Shown here piece by piece: positions 53,201-61,229 of a stretch of 64,000 bases of DNA. Where the stretch lies: positions 1-64,000 of the forward strand of contig NZ_NPFY01000035.1 in the NCBI RefSeq assembly GCF_002259415.1. Reading direction: 5' to 3'. The notes under the pieces are model-generated. The model ran no database searches, was not told the DNA's origin, and saw nothing but the letters and a program-made list of their open reading frames with translations. How positions within the stretch are numbered: the stretch's first letter is position 1; the number at the start of each line of letters is the position of its first letter. A program made the position numbers and the translations under genes. The DNA comes from Rhodococcus sp. 14-2470-1b. GTDB taxonomy: Bacteria > Actinomycetota > Actinomycetes > Mycobacteriales > Mycobacteriaceae.

Positions 53201-53847
53201 GCCGTCAATGCAGCACCGATCTCGCTACCGAGGAGCATCGCGCCGGTCGTCTCGACGGTCACGTGCGTGATGATCGGGATACGCACGCCGAGCTTGTCCA
53301 TCGCGTGCTGGCTGCCGATGATCGCAGCTTTCACCTGAAGCAGGTCCTGGCACGTCTCGACCAGGATGGCGTCGGCGCCGCCGTCGATCATGCCCAGCGC
53401 TGCCTCGACGTACGCGTCCCTCAACACGGCGAACGGCGCATGCCCCAACGTCGGAAGCTTCGTTCCAGGACCCATCGATCCCAGGACGAACCGATCCATC
53501 CCGTCGCGGCCCGGTCCCATCTCGTCGGCCGTTTCGCGGGCGAGGCGCGTTCCCTTCTCGGCCAGCTCACGGATTCGATCCGAGATCTCGTAGTCGGCGA
53601 GGTTGGGGAGGTTGCAACCGAACGTGTTGGTCTCGACCGCGTCCGCACCGGCATCGAAGTATGCGCGGTGGATCTCCCGTAGAACGTCCGGGCGCGTGTC
53701 GTTCAGGATTTCGTTGCAGCCCTCGAGTCCGAGGAAATCGTCGAGCGTCAGGTTCGCATCCTGCAGCATCGTGCCCATTGCCCCGTCGCCGATGACAACA
53801 CGACTCCGAATCGCATCGAGCAGGCTGGTTCTATGTAGCGCAGGCAT
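50278..53847 (-). CDS. metH: Cobalamin-dependent methionine synthase
   Basis: MetH transfers a methyl group from methyltetrahydrofolate to homocysteine through methylcobalamin. The 1189-aa product has all modules. The homocysteine domain (about 10-310) has zinc ligands Cys229, Cys295 and Cys296. The pterin domain spans about 340-600 (GERTNSNGSKAF, ALTIDEEGQAR). The B12 cap and Rossmann domains span about 640-860, with His739 in GDVHDIGKN as the cobalt ligand. The AdoMet reactivation domain (about 880-1189) has GARYSFGYGACPDLEDR. No cobalamin riboswitch is seen in its short 61-bp upstream gap. Confidence 0.97.
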   Translation of the reverse strand: MPALHRTSLLDAIRSRVVIGDGAMGTMLQDANLTLDDFLGLEGCNEILNDTRPDVLREIHRAYFDAGADAVETNTFGCNLPNLADYEISDRIRELAEKGTRLARETADEMGPGRDGMDRFVLGSMGPGTKLPTLGHAPFAVLRDAYVEAALGMIDGGADAILVETCQDLLQVKAAIIGSQHAMDKLGVRIPIITHVTVETTGAMLLGSEIGAALTALEPLGIDMIGLNCATGPAEMSEHLRHLSKHSTLPVSVMPNAGLPTLGPRGAEYPLTAPELADALGGFVSEYGLSLVGGCCGTTPEHIRQVADLVHGVAKADRAPAPEPGVASLYSAVPFEQDASILMIGERTNSNGSKAFRDAMIAEDYEKCLDIAKDQTRDGAHMLDLNVDYVGRDGAADMSALASRLATASTLPIMLDSTEPAVLEAGLEHLGGRSAVNSVNYEDGDGPDSRFQKIMKLVKEHGAAVVALTIDEEGQARTAEWKVRVADRLIEDITTNWGLSHEDIIVDTLTFPISTGQEEVRRDGIETIEAIRQLKAKYPKVHTTLGLSNISFGLNPAARQVLNSVFLHECTEAGLDTAIVHASKILPMNKIPDEQRETALDLVYDRRSEGYDPLQKLMQLFEGVSAASARESRAEELARLPLFERLERRIVDGERNGLDADLDAAMEEKPPLEIINETLLSGMKTVGELFGSGQMQLPFVLASAEVMKAAVAYLEPHMEATDDDGKGRIVLGTVKGDVHDIGKNLVDIILSNNGYEVVNLGIKQPIATILEAAIDKRADVIGMSGLLVKSTVVMKDNLIELNNKGVAEQFPVLLGGAALTRSYVENDLQDVYQGDVHYARDAFEGLRLMDTIMTTKRGGGPAPDSPEALEAKAKAEERKARHERSRRIAEQRKAAEVLVVVPERSDVAIDVETPVPPFWGTRIVKGVSLSEYSGLLDERALFLGQWGLRGARKGEGATYEDLVESEGKPRLRYWLDRLSTDGILAHAALVYGYFPAVSEGDDVIVLTEPSPDAPERFRFTFPRQQRDRFLCIADFVRSRDRARDTGQVDVLPMNLVTMGQPIADFANELFAADSYRDYLEVHGIGVQLTEALAEYWHRRVREELKLTGGRSVAEDDPEDAEGFFKLEYRGARYSFGYGACPDLEDRVKLAALLEPERIGVKLSEELQLHPEQSTDAFVLHHPEAKYFNV

Positions 53848-53908
53848 CCCTACAGAGTAATGGGCGCGTGGCTGTGCCCATCACGGCGCAGCCTGGTCGT
53901 AGGCTGTC

Positions 53909-54934
53909 GTGGTGAGTCCCCGAAACCTCGACGGCAACCAACCCGCCGACAACGACGATACAGAACACGACAATCCGGACAGTGCGGCCGAAGCGCTACT
54001 GGAAGCGGTGTCCTCGGCTGTGTCGAACGCAACACCGGTGCCGACGGCCTCCGAACTCGTCGACGACGAGGATCTTCCACTCCCCACCCTCCGCGACCCG
54101 ATTCTCGTCGCCGCGTTCGAGGGGTGGAACGACGCAGGCGACGCCGCGAGCGGAGCCGTCGAACATCTGGAGTTGATCTGGGATGCGACGCCTCTCGCCG
54201 AGCTCGACTCGGAGGACTACTACGACTATCAGGTCAACAGGCCGACCATTCGGCAAGTAGACGGTGTGACCCGGGAAATTCAGTGGCCGTCGACGAGGTT
54301 GTCGGTGTGCTCTCCGCCTGGAAGCGCCAGGGATGTGGTGTTGCTTCGTGGTATCGAACCGAACATGCGGTGGAGAAGCTTCTGCGACGATCTGCTGGAG
54401 TTCGTCGACCAGCTCGGTGTCGACACCGTCGTGATCCTGGGTGCCCTGCTCGCGGACACCCCGCACACCCGCCCTGTTCCGGTGACGGGAAGCGCGTACA
54501 GCGTCGAAGCGGCGGAACGCTTCAACCTGGAGCAGACGCGCTACGAGGGTCCGACGGGTATCACCGGCGTGTTGCAGGACGAGTGTGTCAAAGCAGGTGT
54601 TCCGGCCGTCTCGTTCTGGGCTGCAGTGCCCCACTACGTCTCGCAACCGCCGAACCCGAAGGCGACCGTTGCGTTGCTTCAGCGTGTCGAAGACGTTCTC
54701 GACATCGAGGTCCCGCTCGGTGAACTACCCACTCAGGCCGAGGAATGGGAGGAGGCCGTCACCGACATGACGAAGGAAGACGAGGAAATCAGCGAATACG
54801 TGCGCACCCTGGAGGAGCGAGGAGACGCCGAGGTCGACATCTCCGAGGCGATCTCCAAGATCGACGGGGACGCCATCGCCGCCGAGTTCGAGCGCTACCT
54901 GCGTCGACGAGGGCCGGGCAACTTCGGGCTGTAA
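53909..54934 (+). CDS. PAC2 family protein
   Basis: A 341-aa protein of the PAC2 (proteasome assembly chaperone 2-like) family, the equivalent of M. tuberculosis Rv2125. The core runs from about residue 60 (PILVAAFEGWNDAGDAAS) through VVLLRGIEPNMRWRSF, VVILGALLADTPHTRPVPV and VSFWAAVPHYVSQPPNPKAT. The C-terminus is acidic and helical. The cellular role in bacteria is not established. A link to the nearby proteasome genes is only suggestive, because bacteria without proteasomes also have this family. It is divergent from metH. Confidence 0.88.
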   Translation: MVSPRNLDGNQPADNDDTEHDNPDSAAEALLEAVSSAVSNATPVPTASELVDDEDLPLPTLRDPILVAAFEGWNDAGDAASGAVEHLELIWDATPLAELDSEDYYDYQVNRPTIRQVDGVTREIQWPSTRLSVCSPPGSARDVVLLRGIEPNMRWRSFCDDLLEFVDQLGVDTVVILGALLADTPHTRPVPVTGSAYSVEAAERFNLEQTRYEGPTGITGVLQDECVKAGVPAVSFWAAVPHYVSQPPNPKATVALLQRVEDVLDIEVPLGELPTQAEEWEEAVTDMTKEDEEISEYVRTLEERGDAEVDISEAISKIDGDAIAAEFERYLRRRGPGNFGL

Positions 54935-54955
54935 CCGGGTCACTCCTGCCGCCAT

Positions 54956-54988
54956 CGCCCTGAATCCGCCCTGGATCCGCCCCGGATC
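54956..54988. repeat. Three tandem 11-bp units upstream of the nir operon
   Basis: CGCCCTGAATC, CGCCCTGGATC and CGCCCCGGATC follow one another without a gap, just after the PAC2 stop. An 11-bp spacing equals about one helical turn, so a protein bound to each unit would sit on the same DNA face. Nothing identifies such a protein. Confidence 0.7.
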
Positions 54989-55040
54989 ACCAGCCCTGAC
55001 ATCCGGGTTGCCGTCCATGTGAGCAATTCATGACCCCGAC

Positions 55041-55078
55041 GTAACCCGGACGCATCCATCACGTCACCGTTCGGCGCG
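55041..55078 (+). promoter_or_regulatory. Candidate GlnR operator upstream of nirBD
   Basis: The bases read GTAAC, six bases, GCATC, six bases, GTCAC, six bases, GCGCG. This keeps the 5-6-5-6 rhythm of the actinobacterial GlnR a/b-site consensus (gTnAC-n6-GaAAC repeated). Both a-sites match; the b-sites match weakly. A further ATGAC lies one period upstream. It ends 11 bases before the first gene of a nitrite-assimilation operon, a known GlnR target in Streptomyces and mycobacteria. Confidence 0.45.
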
Positions 55079-55089
55079 ACAGTCGTGCC

Positions 55090-55437
55090 ATGGCAAGCAC
55101 ACCGCGGTTCCTGCAGGGCGTCTTCCCGTTCACCGGACACGGACTCGACAAGCCGGAGAACGTCGACCCGACCACCACCTTCGTCGTACCGTCGGGATCG
55201 ATCGCGCAGCCGCTGTACTTCAGGGGCGGAAACTCCAGCGACGAACTCGTCGTGGTCTCGTTGCTCCGGGACGGCCAGCCGATGCGTCTGTTCCCCATGG
55301 GAGCCAGGAGTGGCGTCAACATCCCGTTGCGCGTGGTCGAGGACGTCGATCCGGACTCCGTGCTGGAACTGGTCGTCGCGGCCCCCGAGGGAACGACGGG
55401 CGAAGTCGTCGTCGACTTCGGTCTGGTGTTGATCTGA
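55090..55437 (+). CDS. Small conserved-looking protein leading the nirBD operon, function unknown
   Basis: A 115-aa soluble protein I do not recognise. It begins ASTPRFLQGVFPFTGHGLDK and looks all-beta, with short strands such as TTFVVPSGSIAQPLYFRGGN and DELVVVSLLRDGQPMRLFP. Cysteines, signal peptide and membrane segments are absent. Its stop and the nirB start share one base (TGATG), so it is translationally tied to nitrite reductase. This makes a role in nitrate/nitrite assimilation, for example as an assembly or regulatory partner, a reasonable guess. Codon use and GC content resemble the neighbours. The evidence that it is real is the coupling, the clean start and the protein-like composition. 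Confidence 0.72.
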   Translation: MASTPRFLQGVFPFTGHGLDKPENVDPTTTFVVPSGSIAQPLYFRGGNSSDELVVVSLLRDGQPMRLFPMGARSGVNIPLRVVEDVDPDSVLELVVAAPEGTTGEVVVDFGLVLI

Positions 55438-57932
55438 TGCCGGGAACCGAAACGGGCAGGACCCGCCTGCTCGTGGTCGGCAACGGAATGGCAGGCGCCA
55501 GAACGGTCGAGGAGATCCTGAAACGGAGCGCCGATCGGTTCGACGTCACGATGATCGGCGACGAACCGTACGGCAACTACAACCGCATCATGCTCTCGCA
55601 CGTGCTCGCTGGCGAGACCGGCGTCGACGACGAGGATCTCCTCCTGAACCCGATGAGTTGGTACCGGGAGAACGGAGTGACTCTGTACGCGGGCGACCGA
55701 GCAGTGTCCCTCGATCGGTTCGCGAAATCGGTGCGATGCGAAAGCGGTCGCGACGTGCCCTACGACATCTTGATCATTGCGACGGGAAGCAACACCTTCT
55801 TCCCCAACATGGACGGACTCCGTGAACCCGACGGCCGACTTGCCCGCGGCGTGTTCGGGTTTCGGACCATCGAGGACACGAACGGGATGTTGCAGATGGC
55901 GGCATCGCAGGACGACCTACGCGCAGTGGTCATCGGCGGTGGCCTGCTGGGTCTCGAGGCAGCGTACGGTCTTCGCACGCAGGGCCTCGATGTGGACGTC
56001 GTGCACTCCCCCGGCCATCTCATGAACCAGCAGCTCGACGAACGCGGCGGCAAGCTGCTGCGCAACAAGATCGAATCGCTGGGTGTGGGAGTGCACACGT
56101 CCAAACGCACGACCTCCGTTCTGCGCACCGAGACCGGTGCAGTGGCCGGTGTCGGTTTCGGCGACGGCACGTCGCTGCCGGCGGACATGATCGTCGTCAC
56201 CGCGGGAATCCGCCCGAATGTCGAGTTCGCACGAGGGGGCGGCCTCGTCATCGAACGCGGAATCGTGGTCGACGACCAATTGCGCTGCGAGGACGAAGGA
56301 TCGATCTTCGCGGTCGGTGAATGCTGCCAGCACCGAGGCGAGGTGTACGGCCTCGTCGCACCGCTGTGGGAGCAGGCCGTGGTACTTGCCGAGCACCTGA
56401 CGGGCACGGATCCCGCTGCCGCATACCACGGTTCGAGGCTGACGACCAAGCTCAAGGTCGCAGGCGTGGACGTCGCCGCAATGGGCGTGAAGGGACCCGA
56501 ACGTGAGGACGACGAGTTCGTCCAGTTCTACGAGCCCAGAAGCGGCACCTACAAGAGCGTCGTCGTACGCGACGGAAAGCTGATCGGCGCAACACTTCTG
56601 GGCGACATCAGCAAAGCGAACTTCTTGACGCAGGCATTCGACGAGAAGGTACCGCTGCCCGACGAGCGAATCAGCATGCTCTTCGACATGGGCACCCCTA
56701 CCGCGGCAACCGGGGCCGCCGAACTGGCCGACGACGTTCAGGTGTGCAACTGCAACGGGGTGACGAAGGGCGCGATCGTTGCCTGTGTCCACGCAGGCGC
56801 CAAGTCGATGGGCGACGTCACAGCCGCGACGCGCGCCGGCAAAGGATGCGGATCGTGCAAGGGGTTGGTCGCCGACATCCTGGCCTGTGCCGCCGGCGGC
56901 GCCGTCGAAGCCGACCCGGCTGCGGACTGGTACGTCCCGTGCATTCCGTTGTCCAAGCCCGCCCTCATCGACGTGATCCGCGAGCGTGATCTGAGGTCGG
57001 TGTCGCAGGTGTTCACCGAGCTGGCGACCGGCGGCCGCGAGGACGTGCCGTCGAAGATGCCGTTGGCGTCCTTGCTCCGCACCGTGTGGGGACCGGACTG
57101 GGTGGACGAGCGCGGAGCACTGTTCATCAACGACCGCGTCCACGCCAACATCCAACGCGACGGCACGTTCTCGGTGGTTCCACAGATGAAAGGCGGCGTC
57201 ACCACCCCGGACCAACTGCGCAAGATCGCCGATGTCGCGGACAAGTACCGGGTGCCGCTCGTCAAGGTCACCGGCGGACAACGCATCGATCTGCTCGGCA
57301 TCAAGAAGGAAGACCTCCCCAAGGTATGGGGCGATCTCGACATGCCGTCCGGTTTCGCCTACGGCAAGAGCATGCGAACTGTCAAAACCTGCGTGGGCAG
57401 CGACTTCTGCCGGTTCGGTCTCGGCGATTCGACCGCGCTCGGCATCGCGCTCGAAGACCGGTTCCAGGGGCTGGAGACCCCGGCGAAGCTGAAACTCGCC
57501 GTCGCCGGCTGCCCCCGCAACTGCTCCGAAGCGCTGTGCAAGGACCTCGGTGTCGTATCCGTCGGCGAGGACAAGTGGGAGATCTACGTGGGAGGAGCGG
57601 CGGGAGCGCACATCAGGAAGGGCGATCTGCTCGCCACCGTGGTCGGCGCGGATGAAGTGATCCGTGTCGCGGCAATCTTCATCCAGCACTATCGGGAGAC
57701 CGCCCAGTGGCTCGAGCGGACCTACGCCTGGGTTCCCCGTATCGGCCTGGAAGCACTCCAGCAGATCTTGATCGAGGACGCCGACGGGATCGTCGCGGGA
57801 TTGGAGCAACGAATGCAGACGTCCGTCGACGGTTACCGCGACCCGTGGCAGGACCGGGTCGAGCAGAAGTCGCCTGCACAGTTCGCACCGTCGCTCCCCC
57901 TGCTTCCGCTGCCTCGGGTCCCGGTCCGATGA
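55437..57932 (+). CDS. nirB: Assimilatory nitrite reductase [NAD(P)H], large subunit
   Basis: NirB reduces nitrite to ammonium with NAD(P)H. The 831-aa product has an FAD/NAD oxidoreductase half (about 10-400, starting RLLVVGNGMAGARTVEEIL). A BFD-type 2Fe-2S domain follows, with Cys437 and Cys439 (VCNCNG) and the later pair in GKGCGSCKG. The siroheme/4Fe-4S half has Cys652, Cys658, Cys692 and Cys696 (TCVGSDFCRFG, GCPRNC). It shares one base with the upstream small gene, and its TGA overlaps the nirD ATG. Confidence 0.97.
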   Translation: MPGTETGRTRLLVVGNGMAGARTVEEILKRSADRFDVTMIGDEPYGNYNRIMLSHVLAGETGVDDEDLLLNPMSWYRENGVTLYAGDRAVSLDRFAKSVRCESGRDVPYDILIIATGSNTFFPNMDGLREPDGRLARGVFGFRTIEDTNGMLQMAASQDDLRAVVIGGGLLGLEAAYGLRTQGLDVDVVHSPGHLMNQQLDERGGKLLRNKIESLGVGVHTSKRTTSVLRTETGAVAGVGFGDGTSLPADMIVVTAGIRPNVEFARGGGLVIERGIVVDDQLRCEDEGSIFAVGECCQHRGEVYGLVAPLWEQAVVLAEHLTGTDPAAAYHGSRLTTKLKVAGVDVAAMGVKGPEREDDEFVQFYEPRSGTYKSVVVRDGKLIGATLLGDISKANFLTQAFDEKVPLPDERISMLFDMGTPTAATGAAELADDVQVCNCNGVTKGAIVACVHAGAKSMGDVTAATRAGKGCGSCKGLVADILACAAGGAVEADPAADWYVPCIPLSKPALIDVIRERDLRSVSQVFTELATGGREDVPSKMPLASLLRTVWGPDWVDERGALFINDRVHANIQRDGTFSVVPQMKGGVTTPDQLRKIADVADKYRVPLVKVTGGQRIDLLGIKKEDLPKVWGDLDMPSGFAYGKSMRTVKTCVGSDFCRFGLGDSTALGIALEDRFQGLETPAKLKLAVAGCPRNCSEALCKDLGVVSVGEDKWEIYVGGAAGAHIRKGDLLATVVGADEVIRVAAIFIQHYRETAQWLERTYAWVPRIGLEALQQILIEDADGIVAGLEQRMQTSVDGYRDPWQDRVEQKSPAQFAPSLPLLPLPRVPVR

Positions 57933-58228
57933 GCATCCCCGTCGGTGCCGTGGAGGACCTGACACCCGGGGAAGGCCGCGCCTACGTGGTCGACGGCAAG
58001 CAGGTTGCCGTCTTCTTGCTCGGTGACGGCACCGTACGCGCGATGGACGCCGTCTGTCCGCACAAGGGAGGCCCGCTCGCCGACGGCCAGATCGACGGCT
58101 CGGTGGTGATGTGCCCGCTGCACCAGTACACGTTCTCGCTCGACACGGGTGTGTGCCCCAGCGGCATCGATTCCGTCAGGACATACCCGGCGGCGGTGGT
58201 GGACGGGAAGGTCACCGTCGACGTCTGA
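57929..58228 (+). CDS. nirD: Nitrite reductase small subunit (Rieske-type)
   Basis: A 99-aa Rieske-fold partner of NirB. Unlike many NirD proteins that have lost the ligands, it keeps a complete 2Fe-2S set: Cys43, His45 (CPHKGG), Cys62 and His65 (CPLHQYTF). ATG 57929 overlaps the nirB stop. The next gene, jetA, starts 57 bp downstream and belongs to an unrelated system. Confidence 0.94.
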   Translation: MSIPVGAVEDLTPGEGRAYVVDGKQVAVFLLGDGTVRAMDAVCPHKGGPLADGQIDGSVVMCPLHQYTFSLDTGVCPSGIDSVRTYPAAVVDGKVTVDV

Positions 58229-58284
58229 ATCGCACCCTTCGGCGTGTTTTTCACTCCTGGGCAGTGGACGCCTACCCTGTTGCA

Positions 58285-59823
58285 GTGAGCGAATCAGGAG
58301 CGGAGCCGGTGGTCGACGACATCCGGCACAGTACTGCGACTGCTTTTCTGCAGGAAGAACGGCTGAAGCTGTTCGCGTTCACGGTGGCAGAGAAGCGGGC
58401 CGAGTACCTCTGGGTGCTGCGTGCGTTCGACATCGCACGCGCCAACTACGTCGTGTTGTTGCATGCCGCCGATGTCGCGGACACTCTGGCCAGGAATGCG
58501 CCGGCGGATCTGCAGCTCGGTGCGGCGGAGATCGCGCCCCTGCTCGAACAACTGCACGCGTGGGAATTGCTCGAGCGCAGCTACGACGGATCTCGTGCGG
58601 CGACACTCGCGGAGTATCGGAACCGACATTTCGTCTATCAATTCAGCGGCGCCGGATACAAGGCATTCCGCGCCGTCGAGGACGTGCTCGGCGCACGGCT
58701 CGACGACGCCTCTCTGTCCCGGCTCGTTCTGCCCGAGCTACTCGCCGACATGCACGAGCTAGCCGAGGCCAATCGGCAAGCGGACGGTGATCGCATCTAC
58801 CGGAAGCTGAGCCGCCTGGACTCCACGCTGTCCGAGATGGCAACGCGTGCAGCCCATTTCTATCTCGTTCTCGGTGATCTGGTGCGGACCACGGAGATCA
58901 CTCCCGAGACGTTTCTGGTGCACAAGGATGCGCTGTTGACGCACATGCGCGAGTTCAGCTCGGATCTGACGCGGTACGCACCCAAGCTCGCCGAGGCCAT
59001 CGCAACGGTCGAATCGACCGGTATCTCCGAGTTGATACACCGCGCGGCGGTCAGCGACGAGCGCGTGTTCCTCACCGTCGAGGAACGCAGGGCGGACTGG
59101 CGGGCACGCTGGTCCGGTCTGTCGCACTGGTTCGTCGCAGCAGACGCCGAGCTCAGTGAATCCGAACGCCTCCGCGAGGGCACCATGAGCGCGATCGCGG
59201 CCGTTCTGTCTCTGCTCCGGCGCGTCACGGAGACCCGCAAGGGTGGAGTCAGCCGAGAAAGTCAGCTCCGTCACCTGGCGGGGTGGTTCGCGAACACGTC
59301 CAGCGAAGACAGCGCCCATGCCCTGTTCCACGCCGTGTTCGGGCTCGGCCGCCCGCGCCACCTGTCGATGGTGCATCCGGACGCCGACATCATCCCCACC
59401 TCTCGCTCCTGGTGGGAGGCACCACCGGTGGAGATCTCACGGACGCTGGCGGAGACCGGCCGGGCGCCGTCGCCCGGGCTTCCCGGCCGGGTGCAACGCA
59501 ACGACGGCGGAATCAGGAGGCTCCGCGAGCAGCAACTCGAAGCCCAACGAGTCCGTAGTGCAGCCGCACGATCACTGGCGTCCGGCGGCGTCTACGAACG
59601 GACCCTCGACGAAGAGGAAACCGAGGTGCTGCTCGGTCTCCTCAACGCCGCACTGACCGCGCGAGTTCGGGTCAGTGGACGAACGTCGGGATCCACCGGA
59701 TCCGACAGCGGGGTGAAGCTCACGTTGACCACATCCGAAACCTCGACCGTCGTGCACACGGCGCGCGGGCGACTGCACCTGGACCGTCTGCAGTTGGACG
59801 TGGCCGAGGTGGCCGGTCGATGA
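58285..59823 (+). CDS. jetA: Wadjet type II protein JetA (DUF2397/TIGR02677)
   Basis: A 512-aa protein of the TIGR02677/DUF2397 family, the kleisin-like subunit of type II Wadjet systems, which act against plasmids. It is mostly helical. The N-terminal block reads FLQEERLKLFAFTVAEKRAEYLWVLRAF. The middle has SRLDSTLSEMATRAAHFYLVLGDL, and the late block is FHAVFGLGRPRHLSMVHPD. There is no enzymatic motif, as expected. I chose GTG 58285; an upstream GTG at 58264 is also in frame, and neither has a strong ribosome site. The stop overlaps the jetB ATG. Confidence 0.9.
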   Translation: MSESGAEPVVDDIRHSTATAFLQEERLKLFAFTVAEKRAEYLWVLRAFDIARANYVVLLHAADVADTLARNAPADLQLGAAEIAPLLEQLHAWELLERSYDGSRAATLAEYRNRHFVYQFSGAGYKAFRAVEDVLGARLDDASLSRLVLPELLADMHELAEANRQADGDRIYRKLSRLDSTLSEMATRAAHFYLVLGDLVRTTEITPETFLVHKDALLTHMREFSSDLTRYAPKLAEAIATVESTGISELIHRAAVSDERVFLTVEERRADWRARWSGLSHWFVAADAELSESERLREGTMSAIAAVLSLLRRVTETRKGGVSRESQLRHLAGWFANTSSEDSAHALFHAVFGLGRPRHLSMVHPDADIIPTSRSWWEAPPVEISRTLAETGRAPSPGLPGRVQRNDGGIRRLREQQLEAQRVRSAAARSLASGGVYERTLDEEETEVLLGLLNAALTARVRVSGRTSGSTGSDSGVKLTLTTSETSTVVHTARGRLHLDRLQLDVAEVAGR

Positions 59824-61229
59824 GAGCACGTGAAATACCCTCTCTCGCACTCGATTCCTACCAGCGCGCAGCGAGAGTGGCATTGGCGAACCACTTGGTC
59901 ACCAGGGAGTACCCGGACCGCATTGCGCTGCCATTGCTGCGCCGGTGGGCGACCGAACTGCGCGAGGATCTTCTGGAACTCTTCGGGTACCGACTAGAGG
60001 TCACCGAGACCACGGCCCGCGTGTACCCGGTGGTCGACTCGCTCGACCCGAGCCAACCCGCTCGCACGGCCTCGGACCGCATCTTCGATCGCCGCCGATA
60101 CGCGTATCTTGCGTTGGCGATGGCCGCATTGGGACGGGCGGGCAACCAGATCACTCTGTCCGAGCTGGCCGACCACGTCGCCGCCGAGGCCGGTCAGGTC
60201 GACGGCGTCGAATTGGAGGCGGATCGGGCGTCCGACCGGGATGCGTTCGTCGACGCGGTCGGCTGGTTGGCCGCGCGCGGCGCCATCTCTCTTGCCGACG
60301 GGGACGCATCGGGCTGGGCGAGCAATCCGTCCTCGGGCGAGGCGTTGTACGACATCGAGCGCTCGGTGGTCGTCGCGTTGTTCCGGCCGCCGCGAGCAGT
60401 GCAGCATCTGCGTTCGGTCACCGGCCTGCTCGTCGGATCCGACTTCCCGGTCGACGAGGATTCGGACGACGACGACGCTGCGCGCCCCACGGATCCGAAG
60501 GAGACGTTGCGCAAGGTCAGACGCGCTCTGGTCGAACGCCCCGTCGTGTACTTCGAGGATCTGGATCAGGACGGGCGCACCGCACTCGCGGCGGACAGAA
60601 CCGTCGCCGACGTGGAACTGCTCACCGGCTTGGTGTCCGAACGCCGCGCCGAGGGTGTCACGCTGATCGACACCGCGGGCAGGATGTCCGACGTCCGGTT
60701 CCCGAGTACCGGCACCATCGCCCAGGTCGCACTGCTCCTGGCCGGCGAGATCTCCGACCGTGTCGTCGACCCGGACGCCGACGCCCTGGCACACCATGCC
60801 CTCACGCACCACGCGATCGTGGCGGCTGACGACTTGGTGACGCGGCTGGATGCGGCCATCCCCGGCGGCGGAATCTTCGACGACCTGGCCGAATTCGGAT
60901 CGCCGACGGGCCCTGTCCCCGATACCGGCGCCCCACCGGTCACCTATCCGTTCGTGGAGAACAGTTGGCTCGCGCACACCGTCGCCGATCTGGTCGAGCG
61001 TTTCGGCCGCACGTTCGCCGCCCAATGGCAAGCCGACCCCGACGGGCTGCGCGAGCGAGCGGTGCAGATGCTGCACCGACTTCGGTTGGTGCACATCATG
61101 TCCGGCGGAGTTCTCGTGCTTCCCGTCATCGCCCGGTATCGCGATGTGATGGTGAGCGTGCGAGACCGGGTACCGCAGGACTCCTTGTTCGACAGCCGTT
61201 CCACGGACACAGAAATCGAGGCGCAGTAG
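59820..61229 (+). CDS. jetB: Wadjet type II protein JetB (DUF2398/TIGR02678)
   Basis: A 469-aa protein of the TIGR02678/DUF2398 family. It is thought to be the KITE-like winged-helix partner that binds JetA and the JetC head. Typical parts are the N-terminal LALDSYQRAARVALANHLVT and RRRYAYLALAMAALGRAGNQ, then SLLWPI-free helical segments ending in the block VTYPFVENSWLAHTVADLVERFG and VLVLPVIARYRDV. The ATG overlaps the jetA stop, and jetC follows with no gap. This strongly indicates a single complex made in fixed ratio. Confidence 0.9.
   Translation: MRAREIPSLALDSYQRAARVALANHLVTREYPDRIALPLLRRWATELREDLLELFGYRLEVTETTARVYPVVDSLDPSQPARTASDRIFDRRRYAYLALAMAALGRAGNQITLSELADHVAAEAGQVDGVELEADRASDRDAFVDAVGWLAARGAISLADGDASGWASNPSSGEALYDIERSVVVALFRPPRAVQHLRSVTGLLVGSDFPVDEDSDDDDAARPTDPKETLRKVRRALVERPVVYFEDLDQDGRTALAADRTVADVELLTGLVSERRAEGVTLIDTAGRMSDVRFPSTGTIAQVALLLAGEISDRVVDPDADALAHHALTHHAIVAADDLVTRLDAAIPGGGIFDDLAEFGSPTGPVPDTGAPPVTYPFVENSWLAHTVADLVERFGRTFAAQWQADPDGLRERAVQMLHRLRLVHIMSGGVLVLPVIARYRDVMVSVRDRVPQDSLFDSRSTDTEIEAQ

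Noticed and set aside
53848..53908. Possible cobalamin riboswitch before metH
   Set aside because: Only 61 bp lie between the divergent starts, and no B12-box or core sequence is readable on the metH strand.
53909..54934. PAC2 protein as a proteasome assembly factor here
   Set aside because: The name comes from a eukaryotic chaperone; the family also occurs in bacteria without proteasomes and nothing in the sequence ties it to PrcBA.
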